Positions 49,480-57,570 of a DNA stretch of 64,000 nt are shown one piece after another. The translations under genes and the position numbers were made by a program. Position 1 is the first letter of the stretch, and each line of letters begins with the position of its first letter. Origin of the DNA: JAQBGV01 sp032128395 (GTDB taxonomy: Bacteria > Planctomycetota > UBA8108 > UBA1146); the NCBI GenBank assembly GCA_032128395.1, contig JAQBGV010000123.1, positions 1 through 64,000 on the forward strand, given 5' to 3'. A model generated the notes under the pieces. It was not told the DNA's origin. It saw only the letters and a program-made list of their open reading frames with translations, and did not search any database.

Positions 49480-50358
49480 CTAGGAAAAATTCGTCCAGTC
49501 CATCTTCTGCCCATCCTTCGAGAGCAACATCCGGACGATCAGCCACGCGCCGAACGCGAGGCCGACGAGCATCGTGGCGACCGCTGCGGTCGCGAGCACT
49601 CCGGAGATGATCGTGTCGTACTTGAGCAGGCCGGGCGGGCCGAGGAGGAAGTTCCAGTCGTGGATCACCCCTCCCATCCCCGAGGTGTCTCCGCCGGGGA
49701 TCAGACCCATCCCGGGCGAGAGCAGGGGCAGTTTCTGCGCGCGGGCGTCGCCGAGGTAGACCGAGATCCCCCAGAGGTTCGTCGCGATCCAACAGATGGC
49801 GACCGAGATTCCGAAGAAGTCCTTCTGCCAGCGGAAGATGAACAGGCTCGCGATCGGGGCGGCCAGCTGCGCGATGGTTCCCCCCGCGGCCATCAGGCGG
49901 ATCCCGAACGGGCGGAAGATCCCGTGGCCGAGTTCGTGGATCCCGAGATTGATCCCGTCGAACAGGCTCCGGTACGGCTCGGAGGAGCCGAAGTGTCGAC
50001 CGAAGGTCCAGGCGAGGTAGAGCCAGAGGAGGATTCGGAACCAGGGCATGCGCCCGTCGCACCAGGTGCTCGCCTCCCGGAGCTGCCGGGGGAAGAACTG
50101 GATGATCGCGTCGGTGAGAGTGGCCGCGGTGGGTTCAGAGGTCGAGTTCGAAGCCGAGGCCTCCGCGTCCGAGACTCGGGTCCAGGTCCCTTCCGCGGTT
50201 TCGATCACGTCGCGGGGCTCCTCCTCGATCGACTGCGACTGAACGAGTCGATCCGACTCCCTCTCCACGCAGCGGGCGCAGAGCTGCCCCGCCCCGATCT
50301 CGGGGGTGAAGCTCTCGAAGCAGCGCGGACAGAGCACTCGGGCCTGGACCTTGGCCAT
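49480..50358 (-). CDS. Zinc-ribbon membrane protein with HExxH (site-2-protease-like)
   Basis: This 292-residue protein starts with a zinc ribbon (LCPRCFESFTPEIGAGQLCA, then RC). After a polar linker come about five hydrophobic helices. The first part of the membrane region carries 'DGINLGIHELGHGIFRPFGI', an HELGH zinc-protease motif at a membrane surface, followed by 'GGTIAQLAAPIASLFIF'. This fits M50-like intramembrane metalloproteases, though the usual second DxxxP motif is not clear. AGGAGGTGCG precedes the ATG. A regulatory protease role is inferred. Confidence 0.75.
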   Translation of the reverse strand: MAKVQARVLCPRCFESFTPEIGAGQLCARCVERESDRLVQSQSIEEEPRDVIETAEGTWTRVSDAEASASNSTSEPTAATLTDAIIQFFPRQLREASTWCDGRMPWFRILLWLYLAWTFGRHFGSSEPYRSLFDGINLGIHELGHGIFRPFGIRLMAAGGTIAQLAAPIASLFIFRWQKDFFGISVAICWIATNLWGISVYLGDARAQKLPLLSPGMGLIPGGDTSGMGGVIHDWNFLLGPPGLLKYDTIISGVLATAAVATMLVGLAFGAWLIVRMLLSKDGQKMDWTNFS

Positions 50359-50473
50359 CGCACCTCCTGGAACCCACCGGATGGATCGGCAGAGAGCTGG
50401 CGGTCACTGAACCCCTGTGCGAAGAGGGAGTGTGATCGCGGCGATCCTGTACGATGACCACGAAGGAGTACCG

Positions 50474-50959
50474 GTGCAGCACGAGGGATGGATCCGCGAC
50501 ACGATCGAGATGTGGGTGGCCGACTACCTCGAGGAGGCCGCCGGGAGGGACGTCGCGCCCGTTCTCCTGCCGGTCGCCGAGCAGCTCCTCGTCACCTTTC
50601 TTTTCCACGCCTGTGCGGTGCGCGGGGTGGCTCCGGGTGAGCTGGTACGCCGCGACTTGAAGGAGGCGCTCCTCGAGGGACTGCAGGGCCTCCGGATCGA
50701 CGAAGAGGCTCGGCCGAAGGTCCCGCGGCTGATCTCGAACTTCTGCGCCGATCTCGAGCGCCGGGGACGCCTCGCAAACGGCGAGATGCTCGGAAAGGAG
50801 ATCGCCGCGATGCGCGAGGCATTTCTCGAATCGATGTCGGAGAAGCAGAAGCCCGTGGTCCGCCCGTCCGAGAAGATCGGCCGCAATGATCCGTGCCCGT
50901 GCGGCAGCGGCCAGAAGTACAAGAAGTGCTGCATGTCTAGCGGGCCCGGCCGCGGATGA
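50474..50959 (+). CDS. SEC-C motif protein
   Basis: This 161-residue protein ends in a SEC-C zinc motif, 'IGRNDPCPCGSGQKYKKCC', as at the SecA C-terminus. The preceding ~120 residues are helical ('WIRDTIEMWVADYLEEAAG'). SEC-C proteins bind SecB, ribosomes or other partners through zinc. The GTG at 50474 is chosen because GAAGGAG lies 6 nt before it; upstream GTGs lack this. Confidence 0.85.
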   Translation: MQHEGWIRDTIEMWVADYLEEAAGRDVAPVLLPVAEQLLVTFLFHACAVRGVAPGELVRRDLKEALLEGLQGLRIDEEARPKVPRLISNFCADLERRGRLANGEMLGKEIAAMREAFLESMSEKQKPVVRPSEKIGRNDPCPCGSGQKYKKCCMSSGPGRG

Positions 50960-50994
50960 TGGCCCCACCGTGCTCCTCTTGAACTGACATCAGA

Positions 50995-52044
50995 TCACGG
51001 GACGAACACGATCTTTCGCACGCCGCCGGCCCGCGCCGCGAATCTCCGATACGCATCCGGGCCCTCGGTGAGCGGCACTGCGCCGTCCGAGATCATCGCC
51101 TCCACCGGGATCTCGATCCGCCCGGCCGCCACCTCGGGGAGGAGGCGGTCGAGCAGCGAACGGACGGGGCACCTGCCCGCTTGGTAGGTGAGATTCTGGT
51201 CGTACGCGTCGGCGGGGGTGAATGCGAACCCCGCGGTGTGGACCCCGATCGCGGAGATGGTCCCCCCCGGGCGCACCAGTGAGATCGCGAGGCGCTGGGC
51301 GTCGACGCTCCCGACCGCTTCGATCACACCGTCGACGCCTTCCCGATCCGGGAGCGCCTCGAGCGCGTCATCGGGATGGGCGGCGATCGCACCGAGCTTG
51401 CGTGCGACGTCACGTCGCTCCTCCACCGGGTCGATCGCGACCACCCCGGTCGCACCGAGCGTCAGGGCCGCAGAGATCGCCGCGAGCCCCACCGCGCCAC
51501 AGCCGACCACCGCGACCGAGCGTCCCGGCCCCGCTCCGGCCCTCTCCGCGCCGTACCACCCGGTCGTGAAGTTGTCTCCGAGGAGGAGCGCGGTCGCATC
51601 GTCGACCACCTCTGGAACCGCGACCAGCGTCGACCCCGCGAGGGGAATCCGAACGAGTGAAGCCTGCGCGCCGTCGAGTCCGCGCCCTGCCACCCCGTCC
51701 GGGGGGTGCCAACCGAGGAGCGCGCCTTCCCGACAGCGAGCGCTCAGTCCCCGGTGGCAGGGGGCGCACCGACCGCAGCTGGTCGTGAAAGGCGCGAGCA
51801 CGCGATCTCCCACGGCGATCCCCAGGACGCCGTCTCCCGCCGCGATCACGGTGCCGACCAGCTCGTGTCCGGGGATCGTCCCCGCCCGCACCGGCTCCCG
51901 GCCGAGATAGGGGTGCAGATCGGAACCGCAGAGACCGGCGAGACTCACGCGGATGATCGCGTCGTGGTCGTCGCGGAGCACGGGGTCGGGGAGGCCCGTG
52001 CGGTGGACGACTCTTCCAGGGGCCTCGAGGACGAGTGCGTGCAT
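50995..52044 (-). CDS. Zinc-dependent alcohol dehydrogenase (MDR family)
   Basis: This 349-residue enzyme has the catalytic zinc site (Cys in 'LAGLCGSDLHPYLG', 'PGHELVG' His-Glu), a structural zinc Cys cluster ('SCGRCAPCHRGLSARC'), and a Rossmann nucleotide site ('VAVVGCGAVGLAAISAAL') followed by Asp in 'VVAIDPVEE', favouring NAD+ over NADP+. Full-length medium-chain dehydrogenase. Substrate unknown; the closest look is to threonine/sorbitol-type dehydrogenases. Single gene. Confidence 0.92.
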   Translation of the reverse strand: MHALVLEAPGRVVHRTGLPDPVLRDDHDAIIRVSLAGLCGSDLHPYLGREPVRAGTIPGHELVGTVIAAGDGVLGIAVGDRVLAPFTTSCGRCAPCHRGLSARCREGALLGWHPPDGVAGRGLDGAQASLVRIPLAGSTLVAVPEVVDDATALLLGDNFTTGWYGAERAGAGPGRSVAVVGCGAVGLAAISAALTLGATGVVAIDPVEERRDVARKLGAIAAHPDDALEALPDREGVDGVIEAVGSVDAQRLAISLVRPGGTISAIGVHTAGFAFTPADAYDQNLTYQAGRCPVRSLLDRLLPEVAAGRIEIPVEAMISDGAVPLTEGPDAYRRFAARAGGVRKIVFVP

Positions 52045-52204
52045 GCGCCTGATCCTAGTCTCCTGTCCCGGAGGGCGCCTGACAATTCGAAGACTGGGCG
52101 AGGACGTGCGGAGCCAGTCCCCAGCGAGTTCGGTGACGGAACCGGCAACGACCGTTGCGCGCCGAGGCGTCATCGATTCGACTCGACCACAGAGAGGACC
52201 CCCC

Positions 52205-52768
52205 GTGCACGAAATCGCATCCACCGACCGAGGAGACCTCCACGCCAAGATGAAGCGCATCCTCGCCGGGTGTTGCACCGCGTTCGTCCTGGTGCTCGGA
52301 GTCGCGTTCGTCGCGATCTGGCTCGGGATGAAGGATGCACAGGTGGAGGCGCGGGCATCGCTCGGCTGGCCGGCCGCCCCGGGGACGATTCTCGAGAGCG
52401 AAGTCATCGATCAACTGGGGTTTCGAGCGACCGACGAACGGCCGACGAAGCGCGCCGGAACGACGTATCGGCCTCGGGTGCGGTACGAGTACCACGTCGC
52501 CGAGGTGCGGCACGAGGGGACCCGAATCGCAGTTTTCCAGACGCTGGACGCGACGCGCGAAGAGGCCGAGGCGCGTCTCGCACCCTATCCCGTCGGTGCC
52601 CCGGTCGATGTGCATCACAATCCGACCGACGCGACTCGCGCGGTCCTCGAGCCGGGACCGGAAACCTTCGACAACACCTACTTCTTCGCGTTCGGCGGCG
52701 GTTTCCTGGCGATCCTCGCCGCCCTTGCGTTGGTTGTCCGCGGGATCCTGCGCACGCGAAGCACTTGA
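52205..52768 (+). CDS. DUF3592-like membrane protein
   Basis: This 187-residue protein has an N-terminal helix (GCCTAFVLVLGVAFVAIWLG), a beta-rich extracytoplasmic part ('PGTILESEVIDQLG', 'YRPRVRYEYHVAEVRHEG', 'YPVGAPVDVHHNPTDATRAV') and a C-terminal helix (FAFGGGFLAILAALALVVRG). This two-helix layout with 'Y.P.V.Y.Y' and 'V.V.YNP..P..a.L' patterns is DUF3592-like. GTG 52205 has an AGAGG site; ATG 52250 is the alternative. Function unknown. Confidence 0.75.
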   Translation: MHEIASTDRGDLHAKMKRILAGCCTAFVLVLGVAFVAIWLGMKDAQVEARASLGWPAAPGTILESEVIDQLGFRATDERPTKRAGTTYRPRVRYEYHVAEVRHEGTRIAVFQTLDATREEAEARLAPYPVGAPVDVHHNPTDATRAVLEPGPETFDNTYFFAFGGGFLAILAALALVVRGILRTRST

Positions 52769-52952
52769 CCGCGTCCTCGTCCCTCGGCAGCATGGGGCTG
52801 GGCTGTCTCCACATGTTGTCTCCACTTATTTGACTCGGCGACCGGTGGTACCGGACGATCGAGGTCTGCGACGGATCGATCAGAGCCCGGCGTGGAGCCC
52901 GCCCCTCCTTCGCCCTCCCCGCGGGTCGTCCCCACCCAGGAGGAGTCTCTCC

Positions 52953-54851
52953 ATGACCAAGATCCGGTTGCTCCGCGCCCTCGTTCTCTTCACCGCGATC
53001 TTCGCTCTCTCTCCCCTCTTCGCCCAACTGGACTTCCTCAGGGGGGACGTCGACGGGGATGGGTGCGTCGAGGCGATCGCGGACACGATCTACCTGCTCG
53101 GAAATCTGTTCCCCCCCGGCGGGGGACCGGGCAATCCACTCTTGTGTCTCGATGCGGCGGACATCAACGCCGACCTCGTCATCAACATCGGCGACCCCGT
53201 TCTGCTCCTGCAGTGGGGCTTTCCCGTCGGAGGTCCCGTCTCGATCTCGGCCCCGGGCACGATCACCTGCGGTCCGGCGCCCGGCGGGGGGATCGGGTGT
53301 GCGGCCTACGTCTGCAACCCGTGCGCGGCCCAGCCCCCGGATCCGGACGTGGTGCTGTCGCTGTCCGCGGGCGTTCCGGGGGCGGTGGTATCGGTCGAGG
53401 TGCTCCTCGACACGGACGAAGCGCTCTCGGGTCTTTCGCTCGGCGTCTGCCACCCCACTGGGGTGGTCGATCCGCTCCTCATCGTGCAGGGGACAGCGCT
53501 GAGTTCTCTGAACGGGGGTGGGGGACCGGATATCTTCCTCTTGCAGCAACATCCCGGAGAGGGCTGGTCGGTGGGCGTGGTCACCAGCCTCTTCCTCGCG
53601 GAGGTGCTCCCCCCGGCGCTCGGTGCTCCCATCTTGCTCGTCGACTACACTTGCTCCGGAGCCCCCCTGAACGTGCCCCTCGATTTTTGTGACACGCTCG
53701 GAACCCCCGCGGTCCCGATCAGCGCCACGAGAGCGAACGGAATCGGCTTCGTCCCGACGACGGTGGGCACCACGATCAACTGTGGTCCGCCCCCTCCGGG
53801 CAGCTTCGTACGCGGCGACATCAGTGGGGACGGAGTGCTAGACAGCACCGATTCGGCGATCCTCGAGCAGTTCCTCTTCCCCGGGGTGCTGCCCTTCGGT
53901 CCGCCCCCCGAGCCGGTCGGCTGCGATCTCGTCCCGAACCAATCCGGAGACATCAACGACAACGAGGTCGAGACGATCGCCGACCTGCTGATGTTCATCG
54001 CGTACCTCGACTGCGGAGGGATCACGATACCCGGTCCTTCATCCTGCGGCGACGATCCGGATGAGGGAACGACCGGCTTCGACATGATCGACGACGAATA
54101 CTTGGTGAGCGCGTTCAGCATGTCGATCACCGGTCCCCCGGACGGAGTGCGAGCGGTCGATGTGTCCCTGCGCATCACCTCGCCGACGACGATCAAAGCG
54201 GTGTCGCTCGGCCTCCTGCTCGGGAGCGAGCTCAGTCTCGCGAGTCCTCCCCTGACGATGGCGCCGGGGGTGGTGGCGGACTTCTTCGGCGTGCTCATCG
54301 ACGGGAACTTCATCTCGGTCGCGGCGGGATCGACGACCTGCGGGACGCCGATGATGCCTTCTTCCCCCTTCGTGCTGTCCCCGCTGGCGACCCTGCACCT
54401 CGAGCTCGCCCCCTTCGCGATCTTCCCCCCGGTGGAGTTGATCCAGGAGGTGTCGGTGCTCGGCCACGTGAGGCGCACGACGATCGTCGACGAAGCATTC
54501 CAGGACCATCAGCCGTTCTTCCTGTCCGGCGCCGCGGAGCGTTTCGCGCGCGGGAACGCGAACAATTTCGATGCCTTCGTCGATATCGCCGACCCGGTAT
54601 ACGTTCTGGGGCACCTCTTCCCGAATCCGACCAGCCTCCCGCTCGGTTGCCGTGACGCTGCGGATTCGAACAACGACGGGCTCCTCAACATCGCCGATCC
54701 GATCTATATCCTCGCCTACCTCTTCGCGAGCGGACCGATCATGCCCGGTCCGTATCCTCAGTGCGGGTTCGACCAGGACATCGATGGGATCGACGTCGAC
54801 TTCTTCCTGAACCCGTTGTTGCCGCAGTGCGACACCCCGTTCTGCCCGTAG
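52953..54851 (+). CDS. Secreted multi-dockerin-like protein
   Basis: This 632-residue protein has a signal peptide (ALVLFTAIFALSPLFAQ). Three blocks of dockerin-like Asp-rich repeats are spread along it: N-terminal 'RGDVDGDGCVEAIADTIYLL' and 'DINADLVINIGDPVLLL', central 'RGDISGDGVLDSTDSAIL', and C-terminal 'NANNFDAFVDIADPVYVLGH' with 'DSNNDGLLNIADPIYILAYL'. Between them are beta-sandwich regions ('DVVLSLSAGVPGAVVSVEVL') similar to cohesin-like or carbohydrate-binding folds. An AGGAGGAG site precedes the ATG and a strong terminator follows. Related in design to the genes at 12171 and 60521. Confidence 0.85.
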   Translation: MTKIRLLRALVLFTAIFALSPLFAQLDFLRGDVDGDGCVEAIADTIYLLGNLFPPGGGPGNPLLCLDAADINADLVINIGDPVLLLQWGFPVGGPVSISAPGTITCGPAPGGGIGCAAYVCNPCAAQPPDPDVVLSLSAGVPGAVVSVEVLLDTDEALSGLSLGVCHPTGVVDPLLIVQGTALSSLNGGGGPDIFLLQQHPGEGWSVGVVTSLFLAEVLPPALGAPILLVDYTCSGAPLNVPLDFCDTLGTPAVPISATRANGIGFVPTTVGTTINCGPPPPGSFVRGDISGDGVLDSTDSAILEQFLFPGVLPFGPPPEPVGCDLVPNQSGDINDNEVETIADLLMFIAYLDCGGITIPGPSSCGDDPDEGTTGFDMIDDEYLVSAFSMSITGPPDGVRAVDVSLRITSPTTIKAVSLGLLLGSELSLASPPLTMAPGVVADFFGVLIDGNFISVAAGSTTCGTPMMPSSPFVLSPLATLHLELAPFAIFPPVELIQEVSVLGHVRRTTIVDEAFQDHQPFFLSGAAERFARGNANNFDAFVDIADPVYVLGHLFPNPTSLPLGCRDAADSNNDGLLNIADPIYILAYLFASGPIMPGPYPQCGFDQDIDGIDVDFFLNPLLPQCDTPFCP

Positions 54852-54863
54852 GTCCGTGAGCCA

Positions 54864-54899
54864 CCCGGGCGCTCCGGTTCTCGAACCGTGGCGCCCGGG
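54864..54899 (+). terminator. Long two-part hairpin terminator
   Basis: CCCGGGCGC pairs with GCGCCCGGG, and inside, after a TC/TG internal loop, CGGTTC pairs with GAACCG around a 2-nt loop. It sits 12 bp after the dockerin protein stop. Confidence 0.75.
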
Positions 54900-54953
54900 G
54901 TCTCGATCGGGGTGAGGGTGGACGCATCGCTCGGACTCCGCCATCCTGACCCC

Positions 54954-55646
54954 ATGAACACCACGCACGAGGATCCGCGAGGATCGATCGGTTCGACCGT
55001 CTCTCTGCGCACCGTCCTTTTCGATCTGGACGGGACGATCCTCGATACGGTCGGGTTGATCCTCGCCTCGTACCGTCATGTGCACGAGGAGCATCTCCCC
55101 GATCACGACCTCGATAGTGACCATTTCCGTCGGCGTCTCGGGACTCCACTCCTCGATGTTTTTCGTGAGCTGGTCGGGGATGGCGTCCGAGTCGCAGAGC
55201 TGGTCGAACACTATCGCGCGCACAACCGCAGCCGCCACGACGAAATGGTCCGGGCGTATCCAGGGATCCTGACACTGCTCGGCGAACTCCGGGTCCGCGG
55301 GATCCGCACCGGAGTCGTGACGAGCAAGATCCGAGATGTCACGCTCCGTGGGCTGAACATCAGCGGGGTCGCGGCGCACATCGAGGTGGTCGTCTCGGTC
55401 GACGATGTCGTCCACCCGAAACCACACCCCGAGCCGGTCGTGGCGGCGCTCACCCGCCTCGGCGCCGATCCTGCGACCGCTCTCTACGTCGGGGACGCCC
55501 CATCCGATATCGCCGCAGGTCGGGCGGCGGGAGTGCGCACGGGTGCGGTCTTGTGGGGGCCCTTTCGCCGCGACGAGCTCGCTCCGCACTGCCCCGACCA
55601 CTGGTTCACGCATCCGAGGGAGATTCTGGCCGCGGTCGGGGGGTGA
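54954..55646 (+). CDS. HAD-family phosphatase (phosphoglycolate/pyrophosphatase-like)
   Basis: This 230-residue HAD hydrolase has motif I 'VLFDLDGTILDT' (nucleophile and acid Asp), motif II Thr in 'RTGVVTSKI', Lys in 'VHPKPHPEPV' and motif III 'ALYVGDAPSDIAAGRAAGV'. The helical cap after motif I is of the phosphoglycolate phosphatase/PpaX type. Full length. Substrate uncertain. ATG 54954 is used; the frame is open slightly upstream. Confidence 0.9.
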   Translation: MNTTHEDPRGSIGSTVSLRTVLFDLDGTILDTVGLILASYRHVHEEHLPDHDLDSDHFRRRLGTPLLDVFRELVGDGVRVAELVEHYRAHNRSRHDEMVRAYPGILTLLGELRVRGIRTGVVTSKIRDVTLRGLNISGVAAHIEVVVSVDDVVHPKPHPEPVVAALTRLGADPATALYVGDAPSDIAAGRAAGVRTGAVLWGPFRRDELAPHCPDHWFTHPREILAAVGG

Positions 55647-55839
55647 ACTGACCTTGCTCGAGTGCTGATGAGCAGAGAGTCTCGGCCTGTGTTCAGCGGC
55701 TTCTGGCCAGTGCCGCCGCGCGGGGGTCCAATTGACGCCAGAGTTCGGGCTACTCATCTGCTGCCCCAATCAGATGCCCCTCTGGACGCCGGTCGGCGAT
55801 CTGCGAGGATGCGCGATTGCCCATCGGAAGGAACCTCCC

Positions 55840-57033
55840 GTGATCACCCCCGCTCCCGAACGACTGCTCGTCCTCCCGTCCCGTGCGGCCAAGATCGGCC
55901 GACGGGGTCACCCGTGGTTCTACGCGGACGACCTCACGGAGGTCGACCTCAAGGACCGGAAGCTCGTCCGCGTCCACGCCCCTGGAGGGCGTGACCTCGG
56001 GCTCGGAATGACCTCGAGTCACTCCAAGATCGCCCTGCGCCTCTGCGGCCGCTGGCCCGGAGACGGGGCGCCCGAGCCGGCAGAATTCATCGCGTCCCGA
56101 CTCGCCGGGGCGGTCTCGCTCCGCGCCGATCTCGATCACCCGCTCGCCGGAGTGCGCCTCGTCCACGCGGAGGCCGATGGTCTCCCCGGCCTCGTCGTCG
56201 ACCGCTACGCCGACGTGGTCGTCGTGCAATCGACGGCAGCCTTCATCGAGGCGCACATCGACCTCATCGCGGCGTGGCTCGTCGCGAATCTCTCCCCGCG
56301 GATGGTGCTCCTTCGAGGAGACCTGCCGGTGCGGAAGCGTGAGGGGCTTGAGCAGGAGGTGCGACTCCTCGCGGGGGAGCGCGTCGACCAAGTCGAGATC
56401 GAAGAAGATGGGGTCCGCCACTCGGTGCTCCCCTACGAGGGGCACAAGACCGGTTTCTACCTCGACCAGCGACCCGCGCGGGCTCGGGTGCGCGAGCTCG
56501 CGGCGGGGTCGAGGGTTCTCGATCTGTTCAGCTACCAAGGCGCGTTCTCGCTCGCGGCGCTCGCCGGCGGGGCGCGCGAGGCGGTCGCCGTCGATCAGTC
56601 CGCCCCCGCGCTCGAGCGCGCTACTGCATCGGCGCTCGCGCAGAAGCTCGGTCCCTTGAAGACGATCACCGGAAACTGCTTCGACGTGGTGCGCGAACTC
56701 CGCGACGGGGGGCAGCGATTCCAGCTGGTCGTGCTCGACCCGCCGCCCTTCTGCAAGAGTCGCCGCGAGGTCGAGGGAGGGATGCGCGGATACCGGGACC
56801 TGAATCGCATGGCGCTGCGCCTCCTCGATCCGGGGGGGAGGCTGGTCACCGCGAGCTGCAGCTACCATCTGCGCCCGGAGATGTTCGAGGATGTCCTTCG
56901 TCAGGCGAGCTTCGATCTCCCCTTCCGGGTCTTCCTCGAGGAGCGTCTCGGGGCCGGCTCCGATCATCCCGTCTGGCTGCGCCTTCCGGAGAGCGAGTAC
57001 CTGAAGGTCCGCGTCCTGCGGCGGGTGGAGTGA
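55840..57033 (+). CDS. RlmI-like class I rRNA methyltransferase
   Basis: This 397-residue protein has an N-terminal PUA-like region ('RAAKIGRRGHPWFYADDL') and a SAM-binding domain: 'GHKTGFYLDQRPARARVREL', 'RVLDLFSYQGAFSLAALAGG', 'VVLDPPPFCKSRREVEGGMR', 'LVTASCSYHL'. The DPPxF motif and GFYLDQR pattern match RlmI-type 23S rRNA (cytosine-5) methyltransferases. GTG 55840 follows GGAAGGAAC. The neighbouring gene starts 4 bp downstream, so cotranscription is likely. The 193 bp upstream hold nothing notable. Confidence 0.88.
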   Translation: MITPAPERLLVLPSRAAKIGRRGHPWFYADDLTEVDLKDRKLVRVHAPGGRDLGLGMTSSHSKIALRLCGRWPGDGAPEPAEFIASRLAGAVSLRADLDHPLAGVRLVHAEADGLPGLVVDRYADVVVVQSTAAFIEAHIDLIAAWLVANLSPRMVLLRGDLPVRKREGLEQEVRLLAGERVDQVEIEEDGVRHSVLPYEGHKTGFYLDQRPARARVRELAAGSRVLDLFSYQGAFSLAALAGGAREAVAVDQSAPALERATASALAQKLGPLKTITGNCFDVVRELRDGGQRFQLVVLDPPPFCKSRREVEGGMRGYRDLNRMALRLLDPGGRLVTASCSYHLRPEMFEDVLRQASFDLPFRVFLEERLGAGSDHPVWLRLPESEYLKVRVLRRVE

Positions 57034-57037
57034 GCGG

Positions 57038-57433
57038 ATGCGTCCAGACGATGCCGCCGAGATCCTCGCGCTCGAGGAAGCCCTCACTCGAGCGATCATC
57101 GCGAACGATCCGACCGCGATCGCCCGATTTCTCGGGGAGGAGTGGATTCTCATCGGCGCGGACGGTGGCCTCGTCGACCGGGCGAAGTTTCTGCTCGTGA
57201 TCGGGTCGTCGGACTTCACGCACTCGTGGATGAACTTCGACGACTGGCGGATTCGAACCTACGACGATGCCGCGGTCGCCACCGCCCACGCCGTGGCCGC
57301 CGGGACCTCCCGAGGACGGCCGTTTCACTTCGAGCAGCGCTCGACGGACTTCCTCGTCCGCCGCGATGGGCGCTGGGTGTGTGTCCTGACCCAATTGACC
57401 ACGATCTCGCGCCCTCCCCAGCCCCGGGATTGA
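57038..57433 (+). CDS. SnoaL/DUF4440-like NTF2-fold protein
   Basis: This 131-residue protein shows the NTF2-like pattern: 'LEEALTRAIIANDPTAIARF', 'LGEEWILIGADGGLVDRAKF', then 'RTYDDAAVATAHAVAAGTSR' and 'FLVRRDGRWVCVLTQLTTI' at the end. DUF4440/SnoaL proteins bind small hydrophobic ligands or have isomerase-type activity; no substrate can be named. It follows the methyltransferase gene by 4 bp with a GGAGTGAG site. Confidence 0.85.
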   Translation: MRPDDAAEILALEEALTRAIIANDPTAIARFLGEEWILIGADGGLVDRAKFLLVIGSSDFTHSWMNFDDWRIRTYDDAAVATAHAVAAGTSRGRPFHFEQRSTDFLVRRDGRWVCVLTQLTTISRPPQPRD

Positions 57434-57570
57434 TCCCGTCCTTCCGACCGCACCGCCTTGCCGCTCAAGACCCAGGGCGACTTCGACCGATGTCTGAGAA
57501 TAATGGCGGACTCTTCGAGTCCGTCCGACCCGCAATCCGCTCCGAAATCCGGTCTCCGGGAGGTTTCATC

